Shown: positions 38,587-49,227 of the stretch, piece after piece
Position numbering within the stretch: position 1 is the first letter of the stretch
Layout: each line of letters begins with the position of its first letter
Assembly: GCF_037975245.1 (NCBI RefSeq)
Contig: NC_092564.1
Span: 17,066,984 to 17,130,983 of the forward strand
DNA from: Apostichopus japonicus
Lineage: Eukaryota > Echinodermata > Holothuroidea > Aspidochirotida > Stichopodidae
Length of the DNA stretch: 64,000 nt
Direction of reading: 5' to 3'
Translations under genes and position numbers: made by a program
Notes under the pieces: generated by a model
Database searches by the model: none
Seen by the model: only the letters and a program-made list of their open reading frames with translations
What the model was told of the DNA's origin: nothing

Positions 38587-38786
38587 TTCATATATAAAGT
38601 TCACGCTGGCAGTACCTCAAGTATATATATATAGTTCAATGGTTGATCGATCTCAGGTTTCTTTTGCATGTGTGATTCGTCCTTTCGGGGTCATCCGATG
38701 CCAACACTAGGGTGTCACTCACATAAATCTCATAATCACAAGTAAAAATTGTTTATAATTACTGTGGCCGAAAGCATGCATGTAAC

Positions 38787-38812
38787 CAGGGAGTTGTCAT
38801 GGAAACTCCCTG
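38787..38812. mobile_element. Palindromic micro-insertion (26 bp)
   Basis: Arms CAGGGAGTT/AACTCCCTG with 8-nt loop. Perfect 7-bp flanks ATGTAAC at 38780-38786 and 38813-38819. Confidence 0.8.
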
Positions 38813-39523
38813 ATGTAACGCAAGCAGGAATTTGTATAGCGAATTGTTGAAATAGACTTTGTTAGATATGGTCAGGTGTCACTCTGTGGTAGACTGTATT
38901 ATTATGTAGAAGTAGAACCAAATGTGTTTTCGTCACAGAGCACGCGCCACAGGGTTAAAAGGCACCGATTGTAACATGCAAAACTGTGGTTTTAAAGTAT
39001 CACTATATTCGTTAAAAACGTTCCTGATTTGTGGCAACAACAGGACGACCGTGTAACAATCGTCAACAACGTCCAGATATGTAGCAACGGGAATGTAAAA
39101 TTCGTTAATAACGTGATTTGTAGCAACGGCGCCCTTACAGAAAGTTTTTGGGAGGCGAAGTTTTTCTCTTCGCGTTCCATAACAGAACCGAGCGTTCACG
39201 CTTAAATCTTGCACACCTTTCTGCTAATATCAACAAACGACGAAAGTGTATGACCTGCCAAACCTTTTGATTGAGTTTTTTTGGAAAGACCCCAAGGGTA
39301 ATTCTTTTTCTACTCAGTACTAATTGCTGCTGTACTCCTATACTTGGGTAAGTCTGGTAATAAGGCTTTCATCTGTGGCTTTTATCTTTTGTGTGGCCTT
39401 ATGCATAAAAGCCAATGAAGCAGTCATCTGTAAAAACACACAAAAAAACCACACAAAAACCCAGCCAAGAACCAGTATATCTTCGCGTACCGCAAAGCAC
39501 CAATGCCTACGGTGACGAGTATC

Positions 39524-39925
39524 TATGGAACGCCAAAAGGACCACAGGTGGCGCTACTACTCTAAACAGGAGGTGCTACTACCCTAAACAGGAGGTGCTA
39601 CTACCCTAAACTGGGGGTGCTACTACTCCTATTAGGAGGTGCTACTACTCTAAACAGGAGGTGCTACTACTCTAAACAGGAGATGCTACTACTCTAAACA
39701 GGAGGTGCTACTACTCTAAACAGGAGGTGCTACTACTCTAAACAGGAGGTGCTACTACTCCTAAGTGACGATGCTGCTGTAAAAAGGTGGCGCTGCTACT
39801 CTAAATAGGCGATGCTACTGCTACTACAGGCGGCGATGCTACTGTAAATTAGTGGCACTACTACCCTAAACGGAAGGTGCTACTACCCTGTAACCAGGGC
39901 GTGTTTCCAAGGCGTGTTTCCAAAA
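39524..39925. repeat. Left inverted repeat with 22-bp minisatellite
   Basis: About ten units of GGTGCTACTACTCTAAACAG plus two bases from 39548 to 39770, then a more irregular part with GATGCTGCTG and GGCGATGCTACT, ending near CCAAGGCGTGTTTCC. Confidence 0.9.
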
Positions 39926-40105
39926 CAATTTGCACACGGGGTCAGCGAAGGTCACTCTTCAGTTTTCCTACATATACATATTCATGTCTGTACAGAATGA
40001 GAGTATCAACGGTTACTACCATATGAAACGTTAGTTTCGATATTAAATTGTGGGAAAATTCAAACAGTTTACGCGAAAAAAAAATCCATACTATAATTAC
40101 AAAGA

Positions 40106-40270
40106 ATGTCGTTCAACGTGGACGAGAAGATACGCGAATACGTAGAGATGGGTTTTACAAATCAACAAATGGCTGAAATGTTGGACATAAGTGTAACAAC
40201 GACTAAGAGGAGACGTCGCGATTTGCACATACGAAAGAAAGATTTGAATGTCAAACTTAGTGGTCAGTGA
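40106..40270 (+). CDS. Small helix-turn-helix ORF in the transposon (54 aa)
   Basis: ATG 40106 to TGA 40268-40270. The product contains EKIREYVEMGFTNQQMAEML followed by DISVTTTKRRRRDLHIRKKD: a recognisable HTH with G(F)TN.QMA.ML as helix 2 and a basic recognition helix. Such N-terminal HTHs precede integrase/transposase domains in many eukaryotic elements. A possible splice donor (GGTCAGT) overlaps the stop, so this may be the first exon of a longer, now lost transposase gene. Function inferred from position inside the element. Confidence 0.55.
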   Translation: MSFNVDEKIREYVEMGFTNQQMAEMLDISVTTTKRRRRDLHIRKKDLNVKLSGQ

Positions 40271-41269
40271 TTTCTTATTTCCTTAAATGTAACTCAAACA
40301 GGCTCAGGACTGTTAATTCTAGATACATGCTAAATAACGGTGTAGTAAGAATCAACCAATTGTACAATCACATCTAGTAATATATATTAATCGCATATCT
40401 CTCATAGTTCAACTGTCAGAGTTATGCAAAAATGCATCGTTTTCAATCCAAAGAGGCAAAGGTTTCCCGATTGATCGAACGAAATATGTTCTACATGTAT
40501 CTTATAATGATGGGCGAGGTTGTGTTCGGTAGTATAGTAGCTAATGCTTCAAAGTAAATGGGGCCTGACGTTTCGATCCTAGCATAATCTTTCCAGAGGC
40601 TGGATGACCAGTGCATTATTTTACAATAGTAACTAATTATTCTTTTTTTACGCATTAATAAGAAGGTATGTTCTCTCCTTAATGTGCCCTCTTCAAATTA
40701 TTATCAGAAAGAGATTAATGACTATTTCGGCGTAGAATACCATTTAAGGGCTGATCCATGGCGTATGAAAGGAGAGGGGGCCATACCTCCATAGTCTGTC
40801 CGAAGGGTAACGTTTTAGTCGTCGGGGGGGGGGGGGGCTTTCGGGGAAACCGTGAAAACAAACAACAACTTTTGAATTTTGTTTCTTCAAAATTTAAAGT
40901 TTCAACATACACAACCATGTGTATATATAAACCTAATTATTTACCTAATTTGATTTAGGCTAAACATACATTTGAAGCCCGAACTGTGTAAAATTCTTCC
41001 GAGAGCACTCCCCAGGAAAATACACATTCATGAAACCCATAGTCACAGCCTGTCTTTAAGGTGTATACCTCAACAAATCATTCGGGGAGAGCGATTGGAA
41101 TTTAGTCCCCACCTTTGGAATTATGTGCCCGTCACCGGGGCGTGGGTAGGCTATAACGTTTATTGAAGTTTAATGCCAGAGTTACCATGATCACAATTTA
41201 CCTAACCCATACAATCTTGTAAGGTAGATTGTGTTCGAGGAACGTAATAAACTTGGCGTGGTGAAACCA

Positions 41270-41293
41270 AGGAGCTGTTACTTGCTCCCTGTC
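41270..41293. mobile_element. Decayed palindromic micro-insertion
   Basis: CAAGGAGC...GCTCCCTG arms with one mismatch. Flanks share only AAAC, so the 7-bp duplication is not convincing. Confidence 0.35.
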
Positions 41294-41594
41294 CAAACAG
41301 GATGACAGTATATAGATACACTATAAATGACACAATACAAAACTTTTAAGTATGACAGTCTTTCATATACTTATTTTAGTTAATGGCTCATGCACATATT
41401 TAAACCTGAAACAAGAGTCACAGAGTAAAGAACCCCCATTCCCCCAACACAAAATAAATCATACTAATGTTTACATGGTGATACACCTTTTCCTTACGGA
41501 CATGTTTGCAACCGCGCCACAATGAGTAACAATAATGGGTTGACAGAAAACTTTATTTTTACCAAGGAATTGATACGTAACTCATTGGTTCTAC

Positions 41595-41621
41595 CATGGA
41601 AGTCTGATCAATACTTCCACG
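41595..41621. mobile_element. Palindromic micro-insertion (27 bp)
   Basis: Arms CATGGAAGT/ACTTCCACG (one mismatch at the end), flanks GTTCTAC (41588-41594) and GTTCAAC (41622-41628), 6 of 7 matching. It lies inside the large transposon, so it inserted after it. Confidence 0.65.
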
Positions 41622-41762
41622 GTTCAACCGATGACAGGTTTCTTTGAATAATAATAACAACTACATTGAGGTAACCGAGCAATCAATTTGGTATATGTTG
41701 TCACAAAGAGATAACACCACCCTTCCTTGTCGCAAACCCGTACGTCCCTAAAAACACATTAA

Positions 41763-43356
41763 AGACCAACTATGGAGACTTTTCGATGAACATAAAATCC
41801 CACCATTTTTCATGTATGTAATCCTTAACTGACTCCAATTACATTGCTGTAATTAACTTTACCAATTTCGGACGTTAAATAAGTGAAAAATGGGACGAAA
41901 AGTCAGCTTCTATTTCAGACATTCCTGAAACATTCCTAAGACATCAGGTGACCATGTGACGTCAACGTTTGTATACCTCACTCACAACTATACTTTTAGT
42001 GTGTAAAGTCGTATACTTGAGCTGCCAAAAACATCAACGATATTACTCCTTTTTCCTCAAAATGTCACAATTCTGTGTTGTTGGAGGTTGCAGTTATACC
42101 TCATCCAACAAAATCATCAGCTTTTTTAGATTTCCGAGTAAAAGAACCGACGTAAAACGCCGCAGACTTTGGATCAATTTTTTGAGATCCACGCGGAAAG
42201 ATTTTTCAGCACCCGGAGTATCTCATGCCCATGAGTCCACATGCATGACCCTGCTTCTGTGTATGCTGCAAGCCTGCAAATGTCTCATTCTGTGAAAATT
42301 ATATACTGTCGATAGCTGTGTCGGACCATGGTCGGACATAGCTAATGTGAAATTGACCGTAAACACGCCCTGGACGTCCTTACATGTAACATTATATCAC
42401 GCAATTGACAGTAATATATTTACTGTAAGAGATGACCGTATATATATACGGTAGTTAGTTACAACTCTCGCCGGCGTTGGCTCACAGCATGTGTAAATAG
42501 CCATGTTAGGATTTATCTATTTCATTTGTTGTATTCCAGTATCGTGAGTTCGTGATACATGTGTAATATTGTCCGTTCTGTTTATTCCGACATCTGCATG
42601 GTCCAAGGAGTTGAATAAAAACGGTAGTATGTAGCGATCGGACGTTTTATTTCGTTAGTGACTGTCTTGTGATTGTGGGATGTTAGTACTGGTCAAGGCC
42701 TGTTTCAACTAGACCTAACTCTATGGAATTACACAGACTCACGGTAGTTTTTCGCCCAGGATTGAACAAGAAACGTGGATTAGGATATTCACTGCTAAAT
42801 TTGTTACAGGATACTTTTTCTGTGTTTGTATACTTTTGGATTTTAAAACGAGTAAGTACTATGTAAGTATATTGTACCGCACGGACCTATTGACGCTACG
42901 CTATGTAAAAGATGCCTCCATTTGAGTGGAAATTTTGCTAATAAAATAAGCAATTTAACTAAAATTTCTGCTTATAATTTTCTTAAAACTTGTTGTTAAC
43001 CTTCATGTGTTCTTGTTTTAAGCTAACAGCTTTTCAAACGCTCGAAATTGGAAGTCAAAAACAGTACAATTGTTCGCTATCTGTGTACAAACAGTGCCTA
43101 TATCAGCGTTTGATTTTCGCGGTATACAAACTTTGACGTCACACGGTGACCAGAGGCTCCTTTGGGTCAATCTCTGTTTTCAGACATTCCAGAGGTTCAT
43201 GTCACGTGACTACCCAAAATGTCCATTTTAGTGGTCGTTTTTGATGGGTTATAGTAGGTTTTGGAAGATTATTTTTTACACATATTGATTATGGGTATGT
43301 AAACTCCTAAATTAATGGAAAATCTCAAAAAAAAAAATTGCCTCCATATTTGGTCT
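41763..43356. mobile_element. Nested TTAA-flanked element with THAP ORF (Kolobok-like)
   Basis: Ends AGACCAACTATGGAG and, inverted on the right, AGACCAAATATGGAG, each next to TTAA (41759-41762 and 43357-43360). A longer sub-terminal similarity pairs GACGTCAACGTTTGTATACC (left, near 41960) with the mirrored copy near 43120-43145. TTAA target sites are used by Kolobok and piggyBac elements. The interior encodes a THAP-type zinc finger. No complete transposase. Confidence 0.7.
42062..42292 (+). CDS. THAP-type zinc finger N-terminus, likely damaged
   Basis: From ATG 42062 the frame reads MSQFCVVGGCSYTSSNKIIS, then FFRFP and RRRLWINFLRSTRKDF, the layout of a THAP domain: C-x4-C, HRFP-like motif, W, then a C-x2-H pair. 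At the expected C-x2-H the sequence is VSHAH, so the third zinc ligand is Ser (TCT, one base from TGT Cys). The frame stops at 42293-42295 after an unrelated tail. THAP domains bind DNA and are common at the N-terminus of P-element and Kolobok-type transposases. An in-frame ATG at 41969 exists, but 42062 fits the domain start. Probably an exon of a dead transposase gene. Confidence 0.6.
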
Positions 43357-43848
43357 TTAACCACTTTGTGGGTCTATTTGTGGCCGATTAACTCTTCGAG
43401 GCTATCACATGGAAACTTTTAGCAATTTGTCAAAGCAGAGAGAAAGAGAGAGAGAGACACCATATGCCAACAGTAAATAAACCAGGATAATTACTCAGTA
43501 TATGCACTTCGAACATTTCCATATTTTTTACACAATCAGTATAAGGATAGCTTGCTTTTTCAAGTTGATTACCCTTCCCTTCACCTCCTTTTTCTTAAAT
43601 TGGTTTATTGTATTCATTAAAGATCAGTGCATATAAATTATTATCCCCTTTCATGTAAATAAATGTATATCAGCGACAGAAACTTCACTCTGCAGTTTCT
43701 TTCTATATTTAAAGGAGTTTAACCGCTGATCGACCTCGCGAGAGTTTCCTGTGGGGAATAATAGCTTTGTTAAGAATAATGTGGTTTGATTACGCAATAA
43801 CCACATGCGGCGTGGAGATTGACCTTCATGATAACCCCCTCTATGCAT

Positions 43849-44232
43849 ATTGTTTTGGAAACACGCCTTGGAAACACGCCTTGGATACAGGGTAGTAGCG
43901 TCTCCAATTTGGAGTAGTAGCACCTTCCGTTTAGGGTAGTAGCGCCACTAATTTACAGTAGCATCGCCGCCTGTAGTAGCAGTAGCATCGCCTATTTAGA
44001 GTAGCAGCGCCACCTTTTTACAGCAGCATCGTCACTTAGGAGTAGTAGCACCTCCTGTTTAGAGTAGTAGCACCTCCTGTTTAGAGTAGTAGCACCTCCT
44101 GTTTAGAGTAGTAGCACCTCCTAATAGGAGTAGTAGCACCCCCTGTTTAGGGTAGTAGCACCTCCTGTTTAGGGTAGTAGCACCTCCTGTTTAGAGTAGT
44201 AGCGCCACCTGTGGTCCTTTTGGCGTTCCATA
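43849..44232. repeat. Right inverted repeat with 22-bp minisatellite
   Basis: Mirror of 39524-39925 with fewer repeat units and one extra block near 43891-43912 not present on the left. Ends with CCTTTTGGCGTTCCATA. Confidence 0.9.
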
Positions 44233-44238
44233 AGTATC

Positions 44239-47017
44239 CACATGTCGGAATCGTCTAGTCTGTATCCAGCTGAATAAGGTTTGTTGCATCAAACTCTTCA
44301 TTTTTGAAATCACGGAGAGATCGATATACAATCTGCTATATATAAATATATATGTACGTTTTAAAGGTACTGTATATTATAGGCGTTGCTTTACAACTTA
44401 TTTGCTTTCTGCATCAGAATGCTTGCCACTTGTAATACCAATATTTAAACTTTGAACAAATACGAACCAGACATAGGAATATAGGCCTACATATAATGTA
44501 GGCATCGTTACAACACATGCAGACATATATTTCAAACGATGTGGTAACTTTGTACTTTTAGGTATATAATCATTAAGATAAATATGCGAATTCAAGAGTG
44601 GGTTTAAGTGTCCCAATTTGTTTATATTAATGATATGTCTCTTGTTTGTCCTCGTCAGTATATATCCGGAATTAAAGGTGTAAAATAAAGGTATCTTTCA
44701 TTAAACACCAGGCAATACACCATGAAATGAATTTGATGGGAAGAAAAGAAACTGCTTTTCATTTTGATTATGCAGGGTAAACACAAGGGGTTAGTTAAAT
44801 ATTCATAGTTAGGTCACGTTAATGCATGTCTTACTATATGAAATACAGTTTTTATTTCATCACACAATGTCATCATTTAAGATTCTGCGAAACCAGTTCG
44901 TGGCTCAGATCCGATATATCTTTTATTAAGGCATACATCATATGGTGTTGAACATCAGTTGGTCAGATAGAGTATACGAATCATACTGTACAACATAAGT
45001 AACGGGAAGGATTGGCTAATGATTTTTTTTTTCTTCAAAATCAATTTCAAGCACACATGTCAATTTGGTGGGGAATTTGATCGTTCATTTAAAAAAATTA
45101 AGAAACCCGAAAAATTATACATAATCACCATATGAAAAATGCCATAAATCGCGGTATCGTTTTGGGGCCTATTGTAATCGTACGCTAAATTTCATCTCGA
45201 TATACTTAAACGATGTATCGTAATATCGTTGTAATGCTACTTATAAAAGTAAAACAACAATTCTCGACACTGAGGGAACCACGTTTAAACAAAGAAGAAG
45301 CTCATTTTCATGTCAGGGCGGGCAACTCATGATTGGAACATTTCCTTATATCTTATACGTTGCAATGCAATGTTCACATTGCCATGCAGTGTGACGAAGT
45401 GTAAATTCTTCAGTAGGGTCGTACTTTGTTCTGGGGACTTATAATACTATCTGGTAAATCGATGAATTCGAAGAGTAAATTTAAAACTTGTTCATTCTCC
45501 TTTATTTTTACTTCTATATAGTAATAGGTGAATGTTGAGTGTTGACAAACTTGACCTTAAAATGATGATCATGTCAAGTTAAAGTGCTTGCACGTGACGT
45601 TTTTGATTCCGTAACTGAGAACGATAACATTGATATTAAACTTTAAAAAAAATAATAATTATATGAAAGGTGTGTGGTTTGGTGATGTCATATGTAAATT
45701 TAGACATTTCTTATAGGCCAAACTGTGTGTTAAAAGGAACATTAAATGGAATAAATCTTTCTTAGCTGTTTGAGGAAGTTGGTAATGACAGTTATCTCTT
45801 CGATAGACCAATTGGTTGTGTTTCCTGTAAAAACAAAACAATAACAAACATATATATATGTATATATATACAGACACACACAAACACATTGCAGACAAGA
45901 AACAGGATTACAAGCACAAAGCTCGTACGTTAGAGATAGCAGGGCATTGTAAATCAGGATGTTTCCCTGGTTCTACTGTATAGTGTTCTTTATACAGTGC
46001 AGTGACGAGTCGTAAAATTCCATGGAAAGTGACACGTTAAAAAGCGTCACACGTTATTCCCCATAAAGAGATATTATAGTATATAACTCGAGTAAACTCG
46101 AGTCCAAAACATATGACTTCGACTATAGTCATGAAAATCCCTTTGCAACTGACTCGACCTAGGACCGTACAATGAAGGCTGTATACAGCGCGGTACATAA
46201 TTCCACACAGTCGTTAGTTTGGTGTACAGAGTGTTGTTACGTATTATCTGTTTGAAGTATTGTCAAGTTGTACATGCTAGCTTGCGATGCATGTTGCCTT
46301 GAGGCATATGCTCTCTAGTCCGTAGTAATACGGAGGCGTCTATCGGAAAGAGAGATACAGTACTGTATGTTGTGGATTTCCTGTTACAGGAAACAATTGA
46401 GGGACAAAAACTTATGTAGTATATCGAAGCCTATGCCAATTTTTCTATGCAATTATGTCATATACATAATACATGGTCAGTATTCAGAGGAACAGTTTTC
46501 ATAGACAGTATACGTCCATGATTCATTTGTGTTCTTTGCGCTCATGGAAAGCCCTTACTAAGGACACGGTGATTAAGTGGTTTGATACGATTGCAACCTG
46601 AAACCATGCAACGGTCTTTTATACTAACTCCAAGAACAAAGGGGAAAAAAAGTAAGGCGATATTTGTATTTTTTTTTTATTAAATTTATTTCTATGCACC
46701 AATTTCGCGAACATCAGTGTCGAGAGCAACCGCGACTACTTTGGAGGTTAATATGAAAGTTATACAGTAATTTAACATTGGTGCATGCCCATTACCGATA
46801 TGATTGGTATAAGGAAATTCACTGTGAAGTAATATTCAAATATTTCTTCATGTTCATTTACTCTAGATTTAACTTATATATATACCTAACCTACATGTGC
46901 CTATAACGTCAATAGTCATGGCTACTTTACTAACTCATCAAAGTTACAAAATCGTTAAATTTCGTATAGCAATGGAGTAATTTGTATAATAGCCAATATT
47001 ATACTTTTTAAGAAAAA
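44239..47017. other. Gene-free stretch
   Basis: AT-rich unique sequence with no supported exon on either strand. Only short simple repeats such as (TA)n at 45851-45869 were seen. Confidence 0.5.
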
Positions 47018-47195
47018 GTCGCCCAGGAAAGAACCTGGGCACGAAAACCAAACTACTGAACGACTGATCCGCTTCTAAACCCAGTCCCCTTACATCAGGA
47101 TTGTGACTGTGTGATCATCGTCAGGTGTGCATCACCATTCCCCTCGAAGGGAACAGATACTACACATGATCTTAGCCAAAAGGCCGAGAAGCGAT
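47018..47195 (-). ncRNA. U2 snRNA-like gene with non-canonical body
   Basis: The minus strand from 47195 reads ATCGCTTCTCGGCC, TTTTGGCTAAGATCA, then TGTGTAGTATCTGTTC: a perfect U2 5' domain and branch-point recognition region apart from one A-to-T change before GTGTAG. After that it departs from canonical U2: a CCCTTCGAGGGG hairpin and about 90 nt unlike stems IIb-IV. Near the 3' end lies GGTTTTCG (a weak Sm-like tract) and a perfect 7-bp hairpin GCCCAGG/CCTGGGC. It may be a divergent U2 gene, a U2-headed SINE or a chimeric pseudogene. The U2 head assignment is strong; functionality is open. Confidence 0.75.
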
Positions 47196-48957
47196 ATTAT
47201 ATACATGTTTGGGTGGGGTTGTATATGAGGAGTAAGTGACGTCAAGGACTGAACCACATCGACACTAATTAAAGAAGTGTGGGTCCGCTCACAACCGCGG
47301 TGTTAATCTGCACACCTCACTATCTTGGAATGTATTTGGGACCATAGTATAGACCGAGAGTGACATGTGATTATGAAAAGCAAAGTGTTCCATATCATCC
47401 GAATTCGAATGGCTACACTGTACGTAAGCATGGACGTCTTCATCGTATGCAGTGGATACATAATAACATACATACTACATAATACTACATAATACATACT
47501 TAAAAGACATGGCTCCCTGATAACACAACTGGGAACAACGGTAAGTAAGTGAAAAACCATGACCAGCAAAATATATCTTCACTGATCCATGTATGAACGT
47601 AAGCATCAACATGCAGAGTTGTTTATCTGTGTATTATAACATCATATTGCAGGATATTAATGATATTCATATATCGTTAACCAATAACCATAATTAAAGT
47701 CACTTTAATAATGCTGGTATATGCGAACTGTTCACGATAGCAGCATCGTTTCGTATGTTCATAATTTGTCACTGTAATATGCGATACATCATACAGTATT
47801 ACAGTTACCATGGCTTCAGTATGTCCAATCGATGATATGCGATCACGTGGTTACATAATAACAAACCACTTATACAGTAAAGAACCATGTACAGTACTCA
47901 GGTACTTAACGAAGCTTTGTCTGTATGGCTGGTATATGTCCGATGTTTGAAACTATACCAAATTATAGGCTAAACAGTATACTGATAAAACAGATGGTTC
48001 TGTGGCAGGAGCCCATGTCTTTATCCAACAGGACCCCCCTCCCCCTCACCTCCAGTTACAACAGAAATATGAGAAACACTACATAGCGTCCACATATAAT
48101 GTTAATGAATCTATACTGAGTTTCTTGAATGAATCTGATGTTAAATGCATGGAATATGATGTATGACGTAATTTTGATACTGGGATGTATTGCAAAGCAC
48201 TTACTTTGCTGGACTCTATACAAGTGTTTTATATCCACAGTGCTTTGTAAGCTGTACCTGGATAACACTAAGCAGACAAGGAGTAGGCTACAGTAGACAT
48301 GTTCGTTCATGTAATGAAATGTCTTTTAACCATTAGTTGTTCTGCTCGGCTATTGGCATGGCAATGCGTCTGTCTGTCTATCTGTCTGTCTATCTGTCTG
48401 TCAACAATGGTTGAGAGGCTATACTACTCACAGGTCCTCTGCTAAATTTTACCAGGCTGCTGGGGGGGGGGGGGAGTCGTTAAATACATTAGGAGGGTAT
48501 CGATTTCATCCTTTTATAATCCTTTGAATCTTTCAAACTTCTAATCCTCCATTTCCTCTTATTTCTTATTTGTTCGTGGTTGTACATTTTTACGTCTTTC
48601 GTATAGCATTATTATGTGTCCTATTTATAAATTTTGTAATTTATACTGGAATAAAGAAATTGAGATCAAACAAAAGGTCTTGTCATTTGTGTCATGATAA
48701 TAGTACAAACAGTGAAATAACGCAAAGGGCTTCTCAAACTTGATGTACTCTATTCTAAGGTCAAAGTTCATTGGTGTTAAAAGGGTAATAATAAATTGTA
48801 AAAATCAGCTAACTAGCTCAATTGCTTTATCAGTGAGCTAACTGTAGGTTAAAATTTGAGGGGACAGAGGAAAGGCATCACAAAATCACCAGGCTCTCTG
48901 CCTTTTAATTGATCAACATAATTTCATTACTTTTTGACAGATAACCAAGGAAACGCC
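47196..48957. other. Upstream region of sulfotransferase gene B
   Basis: Unique sequence with a CTGTCTAT repeat (48370-48402) and a G-run at 48461-48475. An acceptor (TTTTTGACAG, ending 48940) lies 17 nt before the ATG, implying an upstream 5' UTR exon. Confidence 0.45.
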
Positions 48958-49036
48958 ATGAAGAAAAGCCGGCTATTTTTCTTTACATTCGCCCTGGGAA
49001 TTGGTGCATTGCTTACCTGCTTTCTGTACGAGGAAG
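48958..49036 (+). CDS. Sulfotransferase B exon 1 (membrane anchor)
   Basis: 79 nt from ATG (context AACGCCATG, shared with gene A) to donor GAAG|GTATG. Encodes [20 protein letters not shown] and CFLYEE. Confidence 0.85.
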
Positions 49037-49156
49037 GTATGTTGGTATTATTTAAAGCCTATTTTTTCCATATATATATATATATAAATATATATATATA
49101 AATAATATATATATATATAAATATATGTATATAAATGTATATATATATATAAATAA

Positions 49157-49227
<71 letters not shown>

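Larger units (their letters stand above)
33612..39523. other. Gene-free stretch with micro-insertions
   Basis: No supported exon. Contains four palindromic micro-insertions (36036, 36905, 38558, 38787), the hAT-like element at 36987, AGGTCA half-site clusters (34258-34430) and a patch of alternating GGCGG/CCGCC motifs at 37690-37810. Confidence 0.55.
39524..44232. mobile_element. Large DNA transposon with minisatellite inverted repeats (4.7 kb)
   Basis: Outer ends TATGGAACGCCAAAAGG and its mirror (right end 44232), flanked by AGTATC at 39518-39523 and 44233-44238, a 6-bp duplication. The inverted repeats are about 400 bp (39524-39925) and 385 bp (43849-44232), made largely of a 22-bp tandem repeat. 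It carries an HTH ORF at 40106, a nested TTAA-flanked element at 41763-43356 and two micro-palindromes. No DDE catalytic domain seen, so the copy is probably non-autonomous. Superfamily not assigned. Confidence 0.83.

Noticed and set aside
39541-39780. CRISPR-like array of 22-bp repeats
   Set aside because: The units are contiguous without unique spacers, recur inverted at 43.9-44.2 kb and form transposon ends in a eukaryotic genome.
41969-42061. Upstream extension of the THAP frame from ATG 41969
   Set aside because: THAP domains begin almost at the start of the protein; MSQFC at 42062 fits, and the 31 upstream codons have no recognisable content.
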